Shown here one piece after another: positions 52,289 to 63,174 of a stretch of 64,000 bases of DNA. The notes under the pieces were generated by a model. The model had not been told where the DNA came from. It did not search any database and worked only from the letters and a program-made list of their open reading frames with translations. The DNA is from Burkholderiaceae bacterium (GTDB lineage Bacteria; Pseudomonadota; Gammaproteobacteria; Burkholderiales; Burkholderiaceae_E): the NCBI GenBank assembly GCA_024637155.1, contig JAGXFR010000054.1:27283-91282 (forward strand), given 5' to 3'. The position numbers and the translations under genes were made by a program. Each line of letters begins with the position of its first letter. Position 1 is the first letter of the stretch.

Positions 52289-55200
52289 GTGAGCGCGACC
52301 ACACCGCTCAAGCGAGTCGAATCGGCGGCGGGCGAGCGCAGCCGGCTCGCGCAGCGCCTGCGTCGGTTCATCCGCGGCGAGGTGCTCTTCGACCGGGCCT
52401 CGCGCGGCCGCTACGCGACCGACGCGTCCATCTATCAGGTGGATCCGATCGGCGTCGTCGTTCCCGCGGATGAGGCCGACGCGATCGCCGCGATCGATCT
52501 CGCGCGCGAACTGCGCGTGCCGATTCTGCCGCGTGGCGGCGGTACCAGCCAGTGCGGCCAGACGGTCGGCGCGGCGCTGGTGATCGACAACAGCAAGCAC
52601 CTGAACCGGATCTGCGCGCTGGATGTGGGCGCGCAGACTGTCGAAGTGCAGCCCGGCATCGTGCTCGACCAGCTCAACGCCGCCCTCAAGCCCCACGGGC
52701 TGTGGTTCCCGGTCGATGTGTCGACCTCGGCGCAGGCAACGCTGGGGGGGATGGCGGGCAACAACTCGTGCGGCTCGCGCTCGATCGCCTACGGCAACAT
52801 GGTGCACAACGTGCTGGGAATCGACGCGGTGCTCGCCGATGGCACGCAGGAATTCTTCGGTCCCTTCGGCGAAGGAGCGCGGCGCGCGCTCGCGACGCCG
52901 CGCGCCTCCAAGCTCGTCGCATCGCTGTTCGAACTCGCCGCCGGCGAACGTGACGAGATCGAGCGGATGTGGCCCACCGTGATGCGTCGGGTCGGCGGCT
53001 ACAACCTCGACGTGTTTCACCCGCGCTCCGAGCGCCCCTACACCGCGGACGGATCGGTCAACCTTGCGCACCTGCTCGTGGGATCGGAGGGAACGCTGGC
53101 GTACTTCCGCCGCCTGCATCTGCAGCTCTCGCCGCTGCCGCGCGCGAAAGTGCTCGGCGTGGTCAACTACCCGAGCTTTCACGCCGCGATGGACAGCGCG
53201 CAGCACATCGTGCGGCTGCACCCGAGTGCGGTCGAACTGGTCGACCGGACGATGATTGACCTGTCGCGCGCGAACCCGGTGTTTCGGGCGACGATCGACG
53301 CGGCACTGATCGGCGAGCCGCAGGCGGTGCTGCTGGTGGAATTTGCCGGCGAAGAGCGCGACGCGCTGCGCGCGCAGCTCAAGCGGTTGGGCGAGCTGAT
53401 GGGGGATCTGGGCCTGCCCGGATCGGTTGTCGAACTTGTCGACGAGGCACCCCAGAAGGCGCTGTGGGAAGTCCGCAAGGCCGGGCTGAACATCATGATG
53501 TCCGCCAGGGGCGACGGCAAGCCGGTGAGTTTCATCGAGGACTGTGCGGTGCCGCTCGAACATCTGGCCGATTACACGGCACGCCTGACCGAGGTGTTCG
53601 CGCGCCACGGCACGCGCGGCACTTGGTACGCGCATGCGTCGGTCGGCACGCTGCACGTGCGTCCGATTCTCGACCTGCGGGGCGGCGACGCGAGGAAGAT
53701 GCGCGCCATCGCCGTGGAAGCGGCGGCGATGGTGCGTCAGTACAAGGGCGCGTTTTCCGGCGAGCACGGCGACGGGCTCGTGCGCACCGAATGGGTGCGC
53801 TGGCAATTCGGCGAGCGGCTGACGAATGCCTTCGAGCGCGTCAAGGATCTGTTCGATCCGCAGGGGTTGATGAACCCCGGCAAGATCGTCCGCGGCACGC
53901 GCATGGACGACGCGCGACTGTTCCGCCTGTCCCCCGACTATCGCGTCGCACCGCTGGCCACCGCGCTCGACTGGTCGTCGTGGGACGTGAAGAACGATCC
54001 CGTCAGCGGCGCGACGAGCGAGCCGGGCACCGGCGGCGACCCGGCGCAAGGCTTCGCCAAGGCCGTCGACATGTGCAACAACAACGGGCATTGCCGCAAG
54101 TTCGATGCCGGCGGGATGTGCCCGAGCTATCGGGCCACGCGTGACGAGCGGCACCTGACGCGCGGGCGCGCGAACACGCTGCGCCTGGCTCTCTCCGGGC
54201 AGCTGGGTCCCGGCGCGCTCGCCTCGCGCGAGCTCTACGAGACGATGGGGCTGTGCGTGAGCTGCAAGGCGTGCCGCCGCGAGTGCCCGACGGGCGTCGA
54301 CATGGCGCGCATGAAGATCGAGTTTCTGCACCAGTACCGCAAAACGCACGGGCTTGCGTTACGCGAGCGCATGGTTGCGTTTCTGCCGCGCTACGCCCCT
54401 TGGGTTTCCCGGGTGCCGTGGCTGCTGAACCTGCGCGACCGCGTGCCGGGACTCGCCGGGCTCACCGAGCGCTTCCTGGGCATCGCCGCGCGGCGCTCCC
54501 TGCCCGCCTGGCGCAGCGACCCGTTTCTGGCGCGTGCGCGGCCGCTTGCGCACGAGGCGGGAACCGGGGAACCAGAGGTCGTGCTCTGGGCCGACACCTT
54601 CAACAATTACTTCGAGTCGCAGAACCTGCATGCGGCGCGGCGCGTTCTCGAGGCTGCCGGCTACCGCGTCCACCTGGCGCGGGCGTGCGCTGACGATCCG
54701 GAACCGAATCGGCCACTGTGCTGCGGTCGCACCTACCTCGCCTCGGGATTGGTCGAGCAGGCGCGGGCCGAAGCGCGCCGCACGCTCTCGGCGCTGGCGC
54801 CACTGGTGGCGCGCGGCGTTGCGGTTGTCGGACTCGAACCCTCGTGCCTGCTGTCGATGCGCGACGAGTTTCTCTCGATGGGACTCGGGGAAAGCGCCCG
54901 GGAACTGTCGCGCCACGCATTTCTTTTCGAGGAGTTCCTGGCGCGCGAGCTCGGCGCCGGGCGTCTGAAGCTGCCCCTGCGGGCGATCACCCAGAAGCGC
55001 GCGCTCGTGCACGGACACTGCCACCAGAAGGCGTTCGACGCGGTGGCGCCGGTCATGCAGGTGTTGCGCCTGATCCCCGGATTGCAGGTCGATCTGATCG
55101 ACTCGGGCTGCTGCGGAATGGCGGGCAGCTTCGGCTTCGAGGCGGGCCACTTCGATGTCTCGATGAAGATGGCCGAACTCGCGCTGCTGCCCGCGGTGCG

Positions 55201-55381
55201 CGCGGCCGACGCCGACACCCTGATCGTGGCCGATGGCACCAGCTGCCGCCACCAGGTCGCCGACGGGGCGGGTCGCCGCGCGTTGCACGTCGCGCAGGTG
55301 CTCGCGCAGGCATTGCCTGACTGCGTCGCCGGCGGGGTCGATCGGCCCGTGCAGGGCGGCCGTGGTAGTGTCCCGAAGTGA
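52289..55381 (+). CDS. Three-domain FAD/4Fe-4S oxidoreductase (YdiJ/D-2-hydroxyacid dehydrogenase type)
   Basis: This 1030-residue protein combines an FAD-binding PCMH domain ([29 protein letters not shown]) and an FAD-oxidase C-terminal domain ([19 protein letters not shown]). A ferredoxin-like region follows ([23 protein letters not shown]), then cysteine-rich CCG domains ([19 protein letters not shown]). Relatives oxidise D-lactate, D-2-hydroxyglutarate or other 2-hydroxyacids with a quinone or flavoprotein acceptor. The start is GTG at 52289, seven bases after the GntR stop, so cotranscription is likely. It ends in a GTGA overlap with the next gene. Confidence 0.92.
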   Translation: MSATTPLKRVESAAGERSRLAQRLRRFIRGEVLFDRASRGRYATDASIYQVDPIGVVVPADEADAIAAIDLARELRVPILPRGGGTSQCGQTVGAALVIDNSKHLNRICALDVGAQTVEVQPGIVLDQLNAALKPHGLWFPVDVSTSAQATLGGMAGNNSCGSRSIAYGNMVHNVLGIDAVLADGTQEFFGPFGEGARRALATPRASKLVASLFELAAGERDEIERMWPTVMRRVGGYNLDVFHPRSERPYTADGSVNLAHLLVGSEGTLAYFRRLHLQLSPLPRAKVLGVVNYPSFHAAMDSAQHIVRLHPSAVELVDRTMIDLSRANPVFRATIDAALIGEPQAVLLVEFAGEERDALRAQLKRLGELMGDLGLPGSVVELVDEAPQKALWEVRKAGLNIMMSARGDGKPVSFIEDCAVPLEHLADYTARLTEVFARHGTRGTWYAHASVGTLHVRPILDLRGGDARKMRAIAVEAAAMVRQYKGAFSGEHGDGLVRTEWVRWQFGERLTNAFERVKDLFDPQGLMNPGKIVRGTRMDDARLFRLSPDYRVAPLATALDWSSWDVKNDPVSGATSEPGTGGDPAQGFAKAVDMCNNNGHCRKFDAGGMCPSYRATRDERHLTRGRANTLRLALSGQLGPGALASRELYETMGLCVSCKACRRECPTGVDMARMKIEFLHQYRKTHGLALRERMVAFLPRYAPWVSRVPWLLNLRDRVPGLAGLTERFLGIAARRSLPAWRSDPFLARARPLAHEAGTGEPEVVLWADTFNNYFESQNLHAARRVLEAAGYRVHLARACADDPEPNRPLCCGRTYLASGLVEQARAEARRTLSALAPLVARGVAVVGLEPSCLLSMRDEFLSMGLGESARELSRHAFLFEEFLARELGAGRLKLPLRAITQKRALVHGHCHQKAFDAVAPVMQVLRLIPGLQVDLIDSGCCGMAGSFGFEAGHFDVSMKMAELALLPAVRAADADTLIVADGTSCRHQVADGAGRRALHVAQVLAQALPDCVAGGVDRPVQGGRGSVPK

Positions 55382-57489
55382 AAAAAAGCGACGTCCCCAC
55401 CCCCCGCTTCACGAACCGGCTGGCCGACGAGACCAGCCCGTACCTGCTGCAGCATGCCCACAACCCGGTCGACTGGTATCCCTGGGGCGAGGAGGCGTTC
55501 GCGCGGGCGCGTGAGGAGAACAAGCCGATCCTGCTGTCGGTGGGCTACGCGACCTGCCACTGGTGCCACGTGATGGAGCGCGAGAGCTTCGAGGACGAGT
55601 CGATCGCACAACGGCTGCGCGAGGGTTTCGTGGCAATCAAGGTCGATCGGGAGGAACTGCCCGATGTCGATCAGGTCTACATGAGCGCGCTGCAGGCACT
55701 CACCGGTCAGGGGGGCTGGCCGATGAACATGTTCCTGACACCGCAGCTCGCCCCCTTCCACGGCGGAAGTTACTTCCCGCCGGAGCCGCGCCATGGCCTG
55801 CCGGCATTCGGGCAGTTGCTCGCCGCGGTGCAGGCGGCCTGGACCGAGCGGCGTGACGAGCTCGAGCGCTCGGCCGACGAGTTGCTCGCGCACGTGCGCC
55901 GCGGATCGGTTCCGCAGCGCCGCGTGCCGGCCGACGGACTGCATGAGCGCGCGATTCGCAGCCTGGCGCAGCGCTTCGACGCCGCCTGCGGTGGCTTTGG
56001 CGATGCTCCGAAATTCCCGCAGGCGCCGCTGCTGCAATACCTTCTTGCGCTCGCGACGCCGCCGGAACCGGTTTTGCAGGGGATGCCCGAAGCACCGGCC
56101 GAGGAACTGGCTGCGGGCATGTCGGCCGGGGCAGCGGCGCGGGTGATGCTGGTTGCCACGCTGCGCCACATGGCCGCGGGCGGGATCTACGACCATGTCG
56201 GCGGCGGCTTCTCGCGCTACTCGACCGATCGCCGGTGGCACGTGCCGCACTTCGAGAAGATGCTCTACGACAATGCACAACTCGTGCGCGTGTACGTGGG
56301 TGCGTGGCGCCTCACCGGCGACCCGCGGCTGCGCTTCGTCGCCGAGGACACGCTCGCCTACCTCGAGCGCGAGATGCACCCGGGCGATGCGCCGGGGGCC
56401 TTGTGCTGCGCGCAGGATGCCGACGCCGAGGGCGTCGAGGGTGGTTTTCACGCCTGGACCACCGCGGACTTCCGCTCGGCGCTCGGCCCCGATGCCGACG
56501 CCGCCGCGGCACTCTATGGCGTGCGTACGGAAGGGAATTGGGAGCACGGGCTCAATGTGCTCGAGCGGCGCACGCCGGAGGTGGTGCGCGCGCAGCTCGG
56601 ACTGTCGTTGGCGGCATGGCGGCGCTGGGAGCAATCGGTGCGCGAGCGCCTGTTGGCGGTGCGCTCGCGTCGCACCTGGCCGATCACCGACGACAAGGTG
56701 CTCGCGGACTGGAACGCCATGGCACTGCGGGCGTTTGCCGAGGCCGGCCGGCTGCTCGAGCGCCCGGAACTCGTGGACAGCGCGCGCCGGATTGCCGAAT
56801 TCCTGCTGGGGACGATGCATCGCGACGGCAGGTTGAGCCACGCGTGGCGGGCCGGCCGGTTGCGCGACGAGGGGTACCTGGGCGACTACGCGCAGCTCGG
56901 ACTGGGGCTGGTCGAACTGCACGCCGCCACCGGTGAGCCCGAGTGGCTGCGGCGCGCGGCCGATCTTGCCGAGAACATGATCGCGCGCTTCCATGTTCCG
57001 GGCGAGGGTTTCTTCGACGGCGAGCCCGGTGCGCTGCCGGTACGCGCCCGGGATGCCTTCGACGGCGCAGTGCCTTCCGGGACAGCCGCGGCGTGTGAAC
57101 TGCTCCTGCGCCTCGGGGGAATCTACGAGCGCGAGGATTGGGCCGAACTCGGGCGCCAGTCGATCAACGCGGCGGGCGTGATTCTCGAGGCGGCGCCGGC
57201 CGCGGCGCCCGGGCTGCTGCACGCGCACCTGCTCGATGAAGCGGGCGCCCATGTCGCTCTTCCGGGCGACAGCGCCGAGGGCCCCGAACGCACCGGCGCG
57301 CTCGCCGGCGCGCGCGCGCAGTTCGCGCCGCTCGTGACCTTCGTCACCGGCGTGCCGGGTGACTTTCCACTGCTCGCCGGTCGGCAGTCGGGGAAGGCGT
57401 ATCTTTGCCAGCACGGCCGCTGTCAGTTGCCGGTCGCGACGCTCGACGCGCTGCGCGGGCAGATCGCGATTCTGCACGCCGCGTTGTAG
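55378..57489 (+). CDS. YyaL/SSP411-type thioredoxin-domain protein
   Basis: The 703-residue protein has an N-terminal thioredoxin-like domain ([25 protein letters not shown], then [18 protein letters not shown] with a CHWC redox-type motif). A long alpha/alpha-barrel like six-hairpin glycosidases follows ([45 protein letters not shown]). The family is widespread and its function is not established. It starts at GTG overlapping the upstream stop. Confidence 0.92.
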   Translation: MKKSDVPTPRFTNRLADETSPYLLQHAHNPVDWYPWGEEAFARAREENKPILLSVGYATCHWCHVMERESFEDESIAQRLREGFVAIKVDREELPDVDQVYMSALQALTGQGGWPMNMFLTPQLAPFHGGSYFPPEPRHGLPAFGQLLAAVQAAWTERRDELERSADELLAHVRRGSVPQRRVPADGLHERAIRSLAQRFDAACGGFGDAPKFPQAPLLQYLLALATPPEPVLQGMPEAPAEELAAGMSAGAAARVMLVATLRHMAAGGIYDHVGGGFSRYSTDRRWHVPHFEKMLYDNAQLVRVYVGAWRLTGDPRLRFVAEDTLAYLEREMHPGDAPGALCCAQDADAEGVEGGFHAWTTADFRSALGPDADAAAALYGVRTEGNWEHGLNVLERRTPEVVRAQLGLSLAAWRRWEQSVRERLLAVRSRRTWPITDDKVLADWNAMALRAFAEAGRLLERPELVDSARRIAEFLLGTMHRDGRLSHAWRAGRLRDEGYLGDYAQLGLGLVELHAATGEPEWLRRAADLAENMIARFHVPGEGFFDGEPGALPVRARDAFDGAVPSGTAAACELLLRLGGIYEREDWAELGRQSINAAGVILEAAPAAAPGLLHAHLLDEAGAHVALPGDSAEGPERTGALAGARAQFAPLVTFVTGVPGDFPLLAGRQSGKAYLCQHGRCQLPVATLDALRGQIAILHAAL

Positions 57490-57550
57490 CGAACCCGCAG
57501 CCGCCCGAAAATCGGGCATCCTTGCAGCAACCCCCTCAGGACCTTCCGCC

Positions 57551-59827
57551 ATGGACGCTGACCTACGACTTGCCGCACTTGCCTATCACGAGCAGGGAAC
57601 CCCGGGAAAGATCTCGGTCACCGCGACCAAGGGCCTGACAAATCAGCGCGATCTCGCGCTCGCCTACTCGCCAGGGGTCGCCGCTGCCTGTGAGGAAATC
57701 GTGGCCGATCCGGTCAACGCGTTTCGCTACACGGCCCGGGGCAACCTGGTGGCGGTCGTCACCAATGGCACGGCGGTGCTCGGGCTGGGCAACATCGGGC
57801 CGCTGGCCTCGAAGCCGGTGATGGAAGGCAAGGCCGTGCTCTTCAAGAAATTCGCCGGCATCGACGTCTTCGACCTCGAGATCAACGAGACCGACGTCGA
57901 CCGGCTGGTCGAGGTGATTGCCGCGCTCGAGCCGACCTTTGGCGGGATCAACCTCGAGGACATCAAGGCGCCGGACTGCTTCGAGGTCGAGCGCAAGCTG
58001 CGCAAGCGCATGAAGATCCCCGTGTTCCACGACGACCAGCACGGCACCGCGATCGTGGTCGGCGCGGCGCTGTACAACGGGCTCGAGGTGGTCGGCAAGA
58101 AGATCACGGAGGTGAAACTGGTCTGCAGCGGAGCGGGCGCGGCCGCGCTCGCCTGCCTGGATCTGCTGCTCGACCTGGGAATGCCGATTGAGAACATCTG
58201 GGTGGCGGATCTCGCCGGCGTCGTCTACCGGGGGCGCCCGGAGCTGATGGATCCGGACAAGGAGCGCTTCGCGCAGGACACGCCCCAGCGCACGCTCTCG
58301 GAGATCATCGAAGGCGCGGACGTGTTCCTCGGCCTGTCGGCCGGCGGGGTGCTCAAGGGTGAGATGGTTGCGCGGATGGCCGCGCGCCCGCTGATCTTCG
58401 CGCTCGCCAACCCGAATCCGGAAATCCTCCCCGAGGAAGTCAAGGCGGTGCGCGATGACGCGGTGATGGCCACGGGTCGGACCGACTACCCGAACCAGGT
58501 CAACAACGTGTTGTGTTTCCCGTTCATCTTTCGGGGCGCGCTGGATGTGCGCGCGACCACGATCACGCGCGAGATGGAAATTGCCGCCGTGCACGCGGTG
58601 GCTGAACTGGCCCGGGTCGAGCAGTCGGAAGTGGTCGCCGCGGCCTACGGTGGAAATGCCGTCGGCTTCGGGCCCGAATACCTGATTCCACGCCCCTTCG
58701 ATCCGCGTCTGATCGCCAAGATTGCGCCGGCCGTGGCCAAGGCGGCGATGGATTGCGGGGTGGCGCAGCAGCCGATCCAGGACATGGACGCGTACCGGCG
58801 CCAGCTCGAGAACTTCGTCTACCACTCGGGCAACATGATGAAGCCGATCTTCGCGGCGGCGCGCGATGCGCAATGCAAGCGTGTCGTGTACGCCGAGGGC
58901 GAGGACGAGCGCGTGCTGCGGGCCGTCCAGGACGTGGTCGACGAAGGACTGGCGCAACCGATCCTGGTCGGGCGGCCGGCGGTGATCGAGCGGCGCATCG
59001 CGCGCTGCGGGCTGCGCCTGCGCATGGGCGTGGATTTCGAAGTCGTCAACGTCGAGTCGGACCCGCGCTACCGCGAGTACTGGCAGGACTACCACCAGCG
59101 CACCGAGCGCCGCGGGGTGACCGAGCAGTACGCGAAGATCGAAATGCGCCGGCGCCACACGCTGATCGCTGCGATGATGATCGTGCGCAACGACGCGGAC
59201 GCGATGATCTGCGGCACCTACGGCGCATTCGCGTCGCACCTCAACCGCATCGACGAAGTGATCGGCAAACGCCCGGGCGCCTCGACCTACGGCGCGATGA
59301 ACACGCTGATCATGGACAACCGGCAGGTGACCGTGGTCGACACGCATGTCAACTACGACCCGAGCGCGGAGCAGTTGGCCGACCTGACCGTGCTCGCCGC
59401 CGAGGAGTTGCGTCGATTCGGGATCGTACCGAAAGTGGCGCTGCTCTCGCATTCGAACTTCGGCGGCTCCGCGCACCCTTCGGCGCGCAAGATGCGCGCC
59501 GTGCTCGCGCTCGTGCGCGCGCGCGCCCCGGAACTCGAGATCGACGGCGAAATGCACGGGGACAGCGCGCTCGACCCGGCGATCCGCCGTGCGATCATGC
59601 CGCGCTCGACGCTCGTCGGTCGCGCGAACCTGCTGGTGATGCCCGACATGGACGCGGCCAACATCGCCTACAACCTGCTCAAGACGGCCGCCAGCCACAA
59701 CGTTGCGGTTGGGCCCGTGCTGCTGGGCGCCGCGCGCGCGGTGCACATCCTGACCCCCTCGGCCACCGTGCGGCGCATCGTGAACATGACCGCCTGGGCC
59801 GTGGTGGACGCGAACGCCGAGCGCTGA
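57551..59827 (+). CDS. maeB: NADP-dependent malic enzyme with phosphotransacetylase-like domain (MaeB)
   Basis: MaeB decarboxylates malate to pyruvate. The 758-residue hybrid has the malic enzyme domain at about 1-430 ([63 protein letters not shown]). The C-terminal ~320 residues are phosphate acetyltransferase-like ([29 protein letters not shown]) and are thought to be regulatory, responding to acetyl-CoA. The ATG at 57551 follows a CAGGACC stretch. Confidence 0.95.
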   Translation: MDADLRLAALAYHEQGTPGKISVTATKGLTNQRDLALAYSPGVAAACEEIVADPVNAFRYTARGNLVAVVTNGTAVLGLGNIGPLASKPVMEGKAVLFKKFAGIDVFDLEINETDVDRLVEVIAALEPTFGGINLEDIKAPDCFEVERKLRKRMKIPVFHDDQHGTAIVVGAALYNGLEVVGKKITEVKLVCSGAGAAALACLDLLLDLGMPIENIWVADLAGVVYRGRPELMDPDKERFAQDTPQRTLSEIIEGADVFLGLSAGGVLKGEMVARMAARPLIFALANPNPEILPEEVKAVRDDAVMATGRTDYPNQVNNVLCFPFIFRGALDVRATTITREMEIAAVHAVAELARVEQSEVVAAAYGGNAVGFGPEYLIPRPFDPRLIAKIAPAVAKAAMDCGVAQQPIQDMDAYRRQLENFVYHSGNMMKPIFAAARDAQCKRVVYAEGEDERVLRAVQDVVDEGLAQPILVGRPAVIERRIARCGLRLRMGVDFEVVNVESDPRYREYWQDYHQRTERRGVTEQYAKIEMRRRHTLIAAMMIVRNDADAMICGTYGAFASHLNRIDEVIGKRPGASTYGAMNTLIMDNRQVTVVDTHVNYDPSAEQLADLTVLAAEELRRFGIVPKVALLSHSNFGGSAHPSARKMRAVLALVRARAPELEIDGEMHGDSALDPAIRRAIMPRSTLVGRANLLVMPDMDAANIAYNLLKTAASHNVAVGPVLLGAARAVHILTPSATVRRIVNMTAWAVVDANAER

Positions 59828-59962
59828 CCCGCTGGGGAGCGTTTCGTCGGACGGGCCGGGCACTCCGGCGGGTCGCAGCGGAGCGGGGCGCAACCGGGTG
59901 CCGGGGCCGGTTGCCGTTCGTCGGCTGAGCGAGGCGTCCGGGCGGCTTCGATCGGCAATCAG

Positions 59963-59991
59963 TTGACCCGGGCCGGGGCTGGTCGTAGTCT
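59963..59991 (+). promoter_or_regulatory. Predicted promoter of the DUF1631 gene
   Basis: TTGACC (59963-59968) and TAGTCT (59986-59991) are 17 bases apart and the ATG lies 28 bases after the -10 box. The same TTG could be misread as a start codon, which is why the shorter gene model is preferred. Confidence 0.55.
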
Positions 59992-60019
59992 CAGCGCAAC
60001 CCGTCTCCCAAGGCCCGAA

Positions 60020-62245
60020 ATGTCCGTGTCGCATCTCTCCAGTCCCGAGCTCGAAGACGAGTCCGCGACCCCGGTCGACGCGCAGCGACGCCTCGAGCTG
60101 CTCGAGGATTGCCGCGAGATCGTCGTGTCGCGGATGTCGCGCGCGATTGCCGAGGCTCTCGAGAAGATGAGCGACGAGCTCACGGCGCTGGCGCTCAAGA
60201 AGACCCGGCGCGAGGAGCAGGGCGTTCTGCTTGAAGCCGTGTCACTGGTGCGCCAGAACCGGCCCGAGATCGAACTGCGGTTTCGCCGCGCCTTCGTGGA
60301 CGTTTTCGAGCACCGGATGTACAGCCGCTCGGTGTCCGGCACCGCGGGCCTCGACCCCGACAGCGAGCTGGCGCTGGTGGATGACACCGAGATCGAGAGC
60401 CGCATCGCGCTGACGCGCATCGTGCACCGCGCCAACAGCAAGCTGGATCCCGACGAGGTGCTCGGTGTGCGGGCACGGCTCGCCGCGCTCGTCGAGCGCG
60501 ACTGGTTTGAGGAAGACATGCACCCGGCGTCGCCGGAGGCGGTTTTCGAGGCATTGCGCACGGCGCTGGACAAGCTCGCGCCGAGCGCCGAGATCAAGTC
60601 GGCACTCCTCGACGCGTTCGAGCCCTATGTGTCTGCGAGCCTGAACGGCATCTACGCGAACGTCAACGAGACGCTCCGGACCAACCGGGTGCTGCCGCGC
60701 ATCAAGCCGCGCGCCATCGTGACGCGCTCGCCGGCCAAGCCGGACGGTGCCGCCCGCCCCGCGACCCCCGCGCCAGGCGGTGCATCGGCAGCGGGAGCAG
60801 GCGTCGGCGCCGGCAGCGATTTCCAGGGCCAAGTTCCCCTCCTCGAGACCTTCGAGGATCTGCTGCGCCAGATTCAGAGCGGGCAGGGGAGCGCGCGCCA
60901 GGCGGCGGCCCGCATCCTGTCCGACCCGCAGGGATTCGGTGTCGCCGATCTGCCGCTGCCCGCGCCGGAACCACCCTTGGTCGAGGCGCTCGACTCGCTG
61001 CAGCGCTTTGCGGCCGGGGAGGTCGCGGTCAGCGGACAACTGCTCGAGGATCTCCTCGAGCAGGCGCGCGACAAGGGTTCCGCACTCGACCAGCTGACCG
61101 TCGAGATCGTTTCGATGGTGTTCGACTATATCTACCAGGATCGGCATCTTCCGGACCTGGTGAAACAGCAATTGCTGCGCCTGCAGGTGGTGGCGGTGAA
61201 GGCAGCGCTGCTCGATCGCAGCTTTTTCGCCAGGCGCCAGCACCCGATGCGCCGCCTCATCGATCGGATCTCGGAAATCACGACGGACCCAGATTCGGAC
61301 GTCGCGCAGGACGCGCCGCTGATGACCGGGCTGCGCGAAGTCAGTGACCGGATCCTTTCCGAGTTCGAGCGCGACCTGACGATCTTCGAGGATGCATTGC
61401 AGCGCATCGACTTGATCGCCTTCGCGGAAGCCGAGCGGCGTGCGACGCGACTTGCCGAGCTCACGCGCGAGGGGGAGCGCGCCGAGACGCTGGCGGTGGC
61501 TGTGGACGCGGCACGTTCGGAGATCCTCGCGCGCTGTGCAGAGGATACGCCCGAGTTCGTGCGCGAATTCCTGCGGATCTGGTGGGCGCAGGTCATGGCG
61601 AACGTTCGCACGCGACCGCACGCACCGCCGGCTGACTGGGATGAGGCGCTCGCGCTGGGTGAAGAATTGCTCTGGAGCGTCGCAGCCAAGACGCCCGAGG
61701 AGATCCCGCGGCTCGCATCGCTGTTGCCCAAGCTCATCGGCGGAATGATGCGTGGGTTGCAGACCACGGACATCACCCGCGAAGATCGCGAGAAGTTCTT
61801 CAACGGCCTGCTGCAGTGGCATACGCGTGCCATCACGCTCGCCAAGGAAATGCCCCCGGGTGTGCGCATTCGGCACGAGCGCGCGCTGACGCTTGGCGAG
61901 GACGGCCGGGTTCGTTTCGATCCGACCTTCGACGTTCGCGCGCCGGCGGCATTCGATACGCCCATCGGCTCGGTGGCCGACGCGATGCTCGACGATGCGG
62001 AGCGCGGCGACCAGATCGATCTCACTCTTGACGATGGGGCGATTGCGCGCGTCAAGCTCGCGTGGATCAGCCCTTCGCGCAAGCTCTTCGCCCTGACGCG
62101 CTATCCCGACATCGCGCGCTCGATTGAACGCCGGGAACTCGCACTGTTGTTCCGCAGCGGGCGCGCTCGCTGGGTCGACAAGCTGAGTGCGATGGATCGT
62201 GCGATCGATGCGGTGGCCGAAGGCCCGGATGCCGGGAAGGCCTGA
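60020..62245 (+). CDS. DUF1631-family protein
   Basis: The 741-residue cytoplasmic protein, rich in acidic and helical segments, matches the pattern of proteobacterial DUF1631 proteins. It has an N-terminal helical domain (LLEDCREIVVSRMSRAIAEAL) and a low-complexity Ala/Pro/Gly linker near residues 240-270. A helical core follows (DRSFFARRQHPMRRLIDRISEI is the family hallmark), with a small beta-rich C-terminal domain (RVKLAWISPSRKLFALTRY) resembling PilZ-like folds. No enzymatic motif is visible and the function is unknown. Confidence 0.8.
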   Translation: MSVSHLSSPELEDESATPVDAQRRLELLEDCREIVVSRMSRAIAEALEKMSDELTALALKKTRREEQGVLLEAVSLVRQNRPEIELRFRRAFVDVFEHRMYSRSVSGTAGLDPDSELALVDDTEIESRIALTRIVHRANSKLDPDEVLGVRARLAALVERDWFEEDMHPASPEAVFEALRTALDKLAPSAEIKSALLDAFEPYVSASLNGIYANVNETLRTNRVLPRIKPRAIVTRSPAKPDGAARPATPAPGGASAAGAGVGAGSDFQGQVPLLETFEDLLRQIQSGQGSARQAAARILSDPQGFGVADLPLPAPEPPLVEALDSLQRFAAGEVAVSGQLLEDLLEQARDKGSALDQLTVEIVSMVFDYIYQDRHLPDLVKQQLLRLQVVAVKAALLDRSFFARRQHPMRRLIDRISEITTDPDSDVAQDAPLMTGLREVSDRILSEFERDLTIFEDALQRIDLIAFAEAERRATRLAELTREGERAETLAVAVDAARSEILARCAEDTPEFVREFLRIWWAQVMANVRTRPHAPPADWDEALALGEELLWSVAAKTPEEIPRLASLLPKLIGGMMRGLQTTDITREDREKFFNGLLQWHTRAITLAKEMPPGVRIRHERALTLGEDGRVRFDPTFDVRAPAAFDTPIGSVADAMLDDAERGDQIDLTLDDGAIARVKLAWISPSRKLFALTRYPDIARSIERRELALLFRSGRARWVDKLSAMDRAIDAVAEGPDAGKA

Positions 62246-62336
62246 GCGGAGCCCGACGCTGTCGTCCCGGCACGCTGGACCCTGATCGCCGTGCCGACCT
62301 TTGCCCGCCGCGGAGTTGTGCCTTAGGATAGGACGC

Positions 62337-62732
62337 ATGCCCGCGCTGCGCACGCTGCTTGTCGCTTTTTTCGCCGTCCTGGCGCTGATCGGCGCGGGCG
62401 AGGTCGGTGCGCGCGCCAGCCGGGTGTCGAAAGCGACTGCGACAGATGCGATCGCGCGCGCCGAACTGCCGCCCGAGGCGGTGCGCATGCTCGCGCTGAT
62501 CCGCGCCGGAGGGCCCTGGGATGAGGCGAAGGACAACACCGCGTTCGGAAACCGGGAAGGGCTGTTGCCACCGCGCAAGCGCGGCTACTATCGTGAGTTC
62601 ACGGTCAGGACCCCCGGCGTGACGCATCGCGGCGCAAGGCGGATCGTGGCCGGGGGCGAGCCGCCCGGGCCGCCGCACGAGTTCTACTACACTGACGATC
62701 ATTACCGGTCGTTTCGGCGGATTGAGGAGTGA
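62337..62732 (+). CDS. Exported guanyl-specific RNase (barnase/RNase Sa family)
   Basis: The 131-residue protein has an N-terminal signal peptide (PALRTLLVAFFAVLALIGAGEV). Its mature domain resembles microbial RNase Sa: YYREFTVRTPG with the general-base Glu, the RGARRIV arginine pair, and EFYYTDDHYRSF with the catalytic His. The ATG at 62337 is preceded by AGGATAGGA. It is followed within five bases by a barstar-like gene, so the pair resembles secreted RNase plus cytoplasmic inhibitor. Confidence 0.88.
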   Translation: MPALRTLLVAFFAVLALIGAGEVGARASRVSKATATDAIARAELPPEAVRMLALIRAGGPWDEAKDNTAFGNREGLLPPRKRGYYREFTVRTPGVTHRGARRIVAGGEPPGPPHEFYYTDDHYRSFRRIEE

Positions 62733-62736
62733 GCCG

Positions 62737-63147
62737 ATGAGCGCCTTGCGCAACATCCCGCCGCACGCCGTGTTGCCTCTGAGCGCCTATGACCTCGAAG
62801 ACCTGCGCAAGGGTGCCACGCGTTTCGATCAGCGCTGGCTGCAGGCCGACTGCGACCGCAGCAGCGACAAGGACGATGTGCTCGCGGCGATCGCAACCGG
62901 GTTCGAATTGCCTGCTCATTTCGGACGCAATCTCGACGCGCTCTACGACTGCCTGACGGACCTGCAGCCCGATCAGAGCGCCGACCAGCCCGGTTTCGTC
63001 ATCGTGCTGCGCGAACTGCCGGACAACGAAGCATTCAGCGCCGCCGAACGCAAGGCCCTGCTCGACGTGTTCCGGGAGGCTGCCGACTACTTCTTCGATC
63101 GGGACACGGCGTTCCGGGTCTTCTATTCGGTCCACAAGACCCACTGA
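62737..63147 (+). CDS. Barstar-family ribonuclease inhibitor
   Basis: The 136-residue cytoplasmic protein contains the barstar core ATGFELPAHFGRNLDALYDCLTDL, in which the Asp-rich helix normally blocks the RNase active site. The ATG at 62737 has GAGGAG eight bases upstream, and its frame begins right after the RNase stop. It presumably protects the cell from unexported RNase. It has an N-terminal extension of about 40 residues compared with classical barstar. Confidence 0.9.
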   Translation: MSALRNIPPHAVLPLSAYDLEDLRKGATRFDQRWLQADCDRSSDKDDVLAAIATGFELPAHFGRNLDALYDCLTDLQPDQSADQPGFVIVLRELPDNEAFSAAERKALLDVFREAADYFFDRDTAFRVFYSVHKTH

Positions 63148-63174
63148 GACCCGGCGCGGGCGTGCCCCCGTGCC

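Noticed and set aside
60242..62578. A 778-residue minus-strand frame opposite the DUF1631 gene.
   Set aside because: It is a shadow of a real gene with codon composition typical of antisense frames, and it has no start site.
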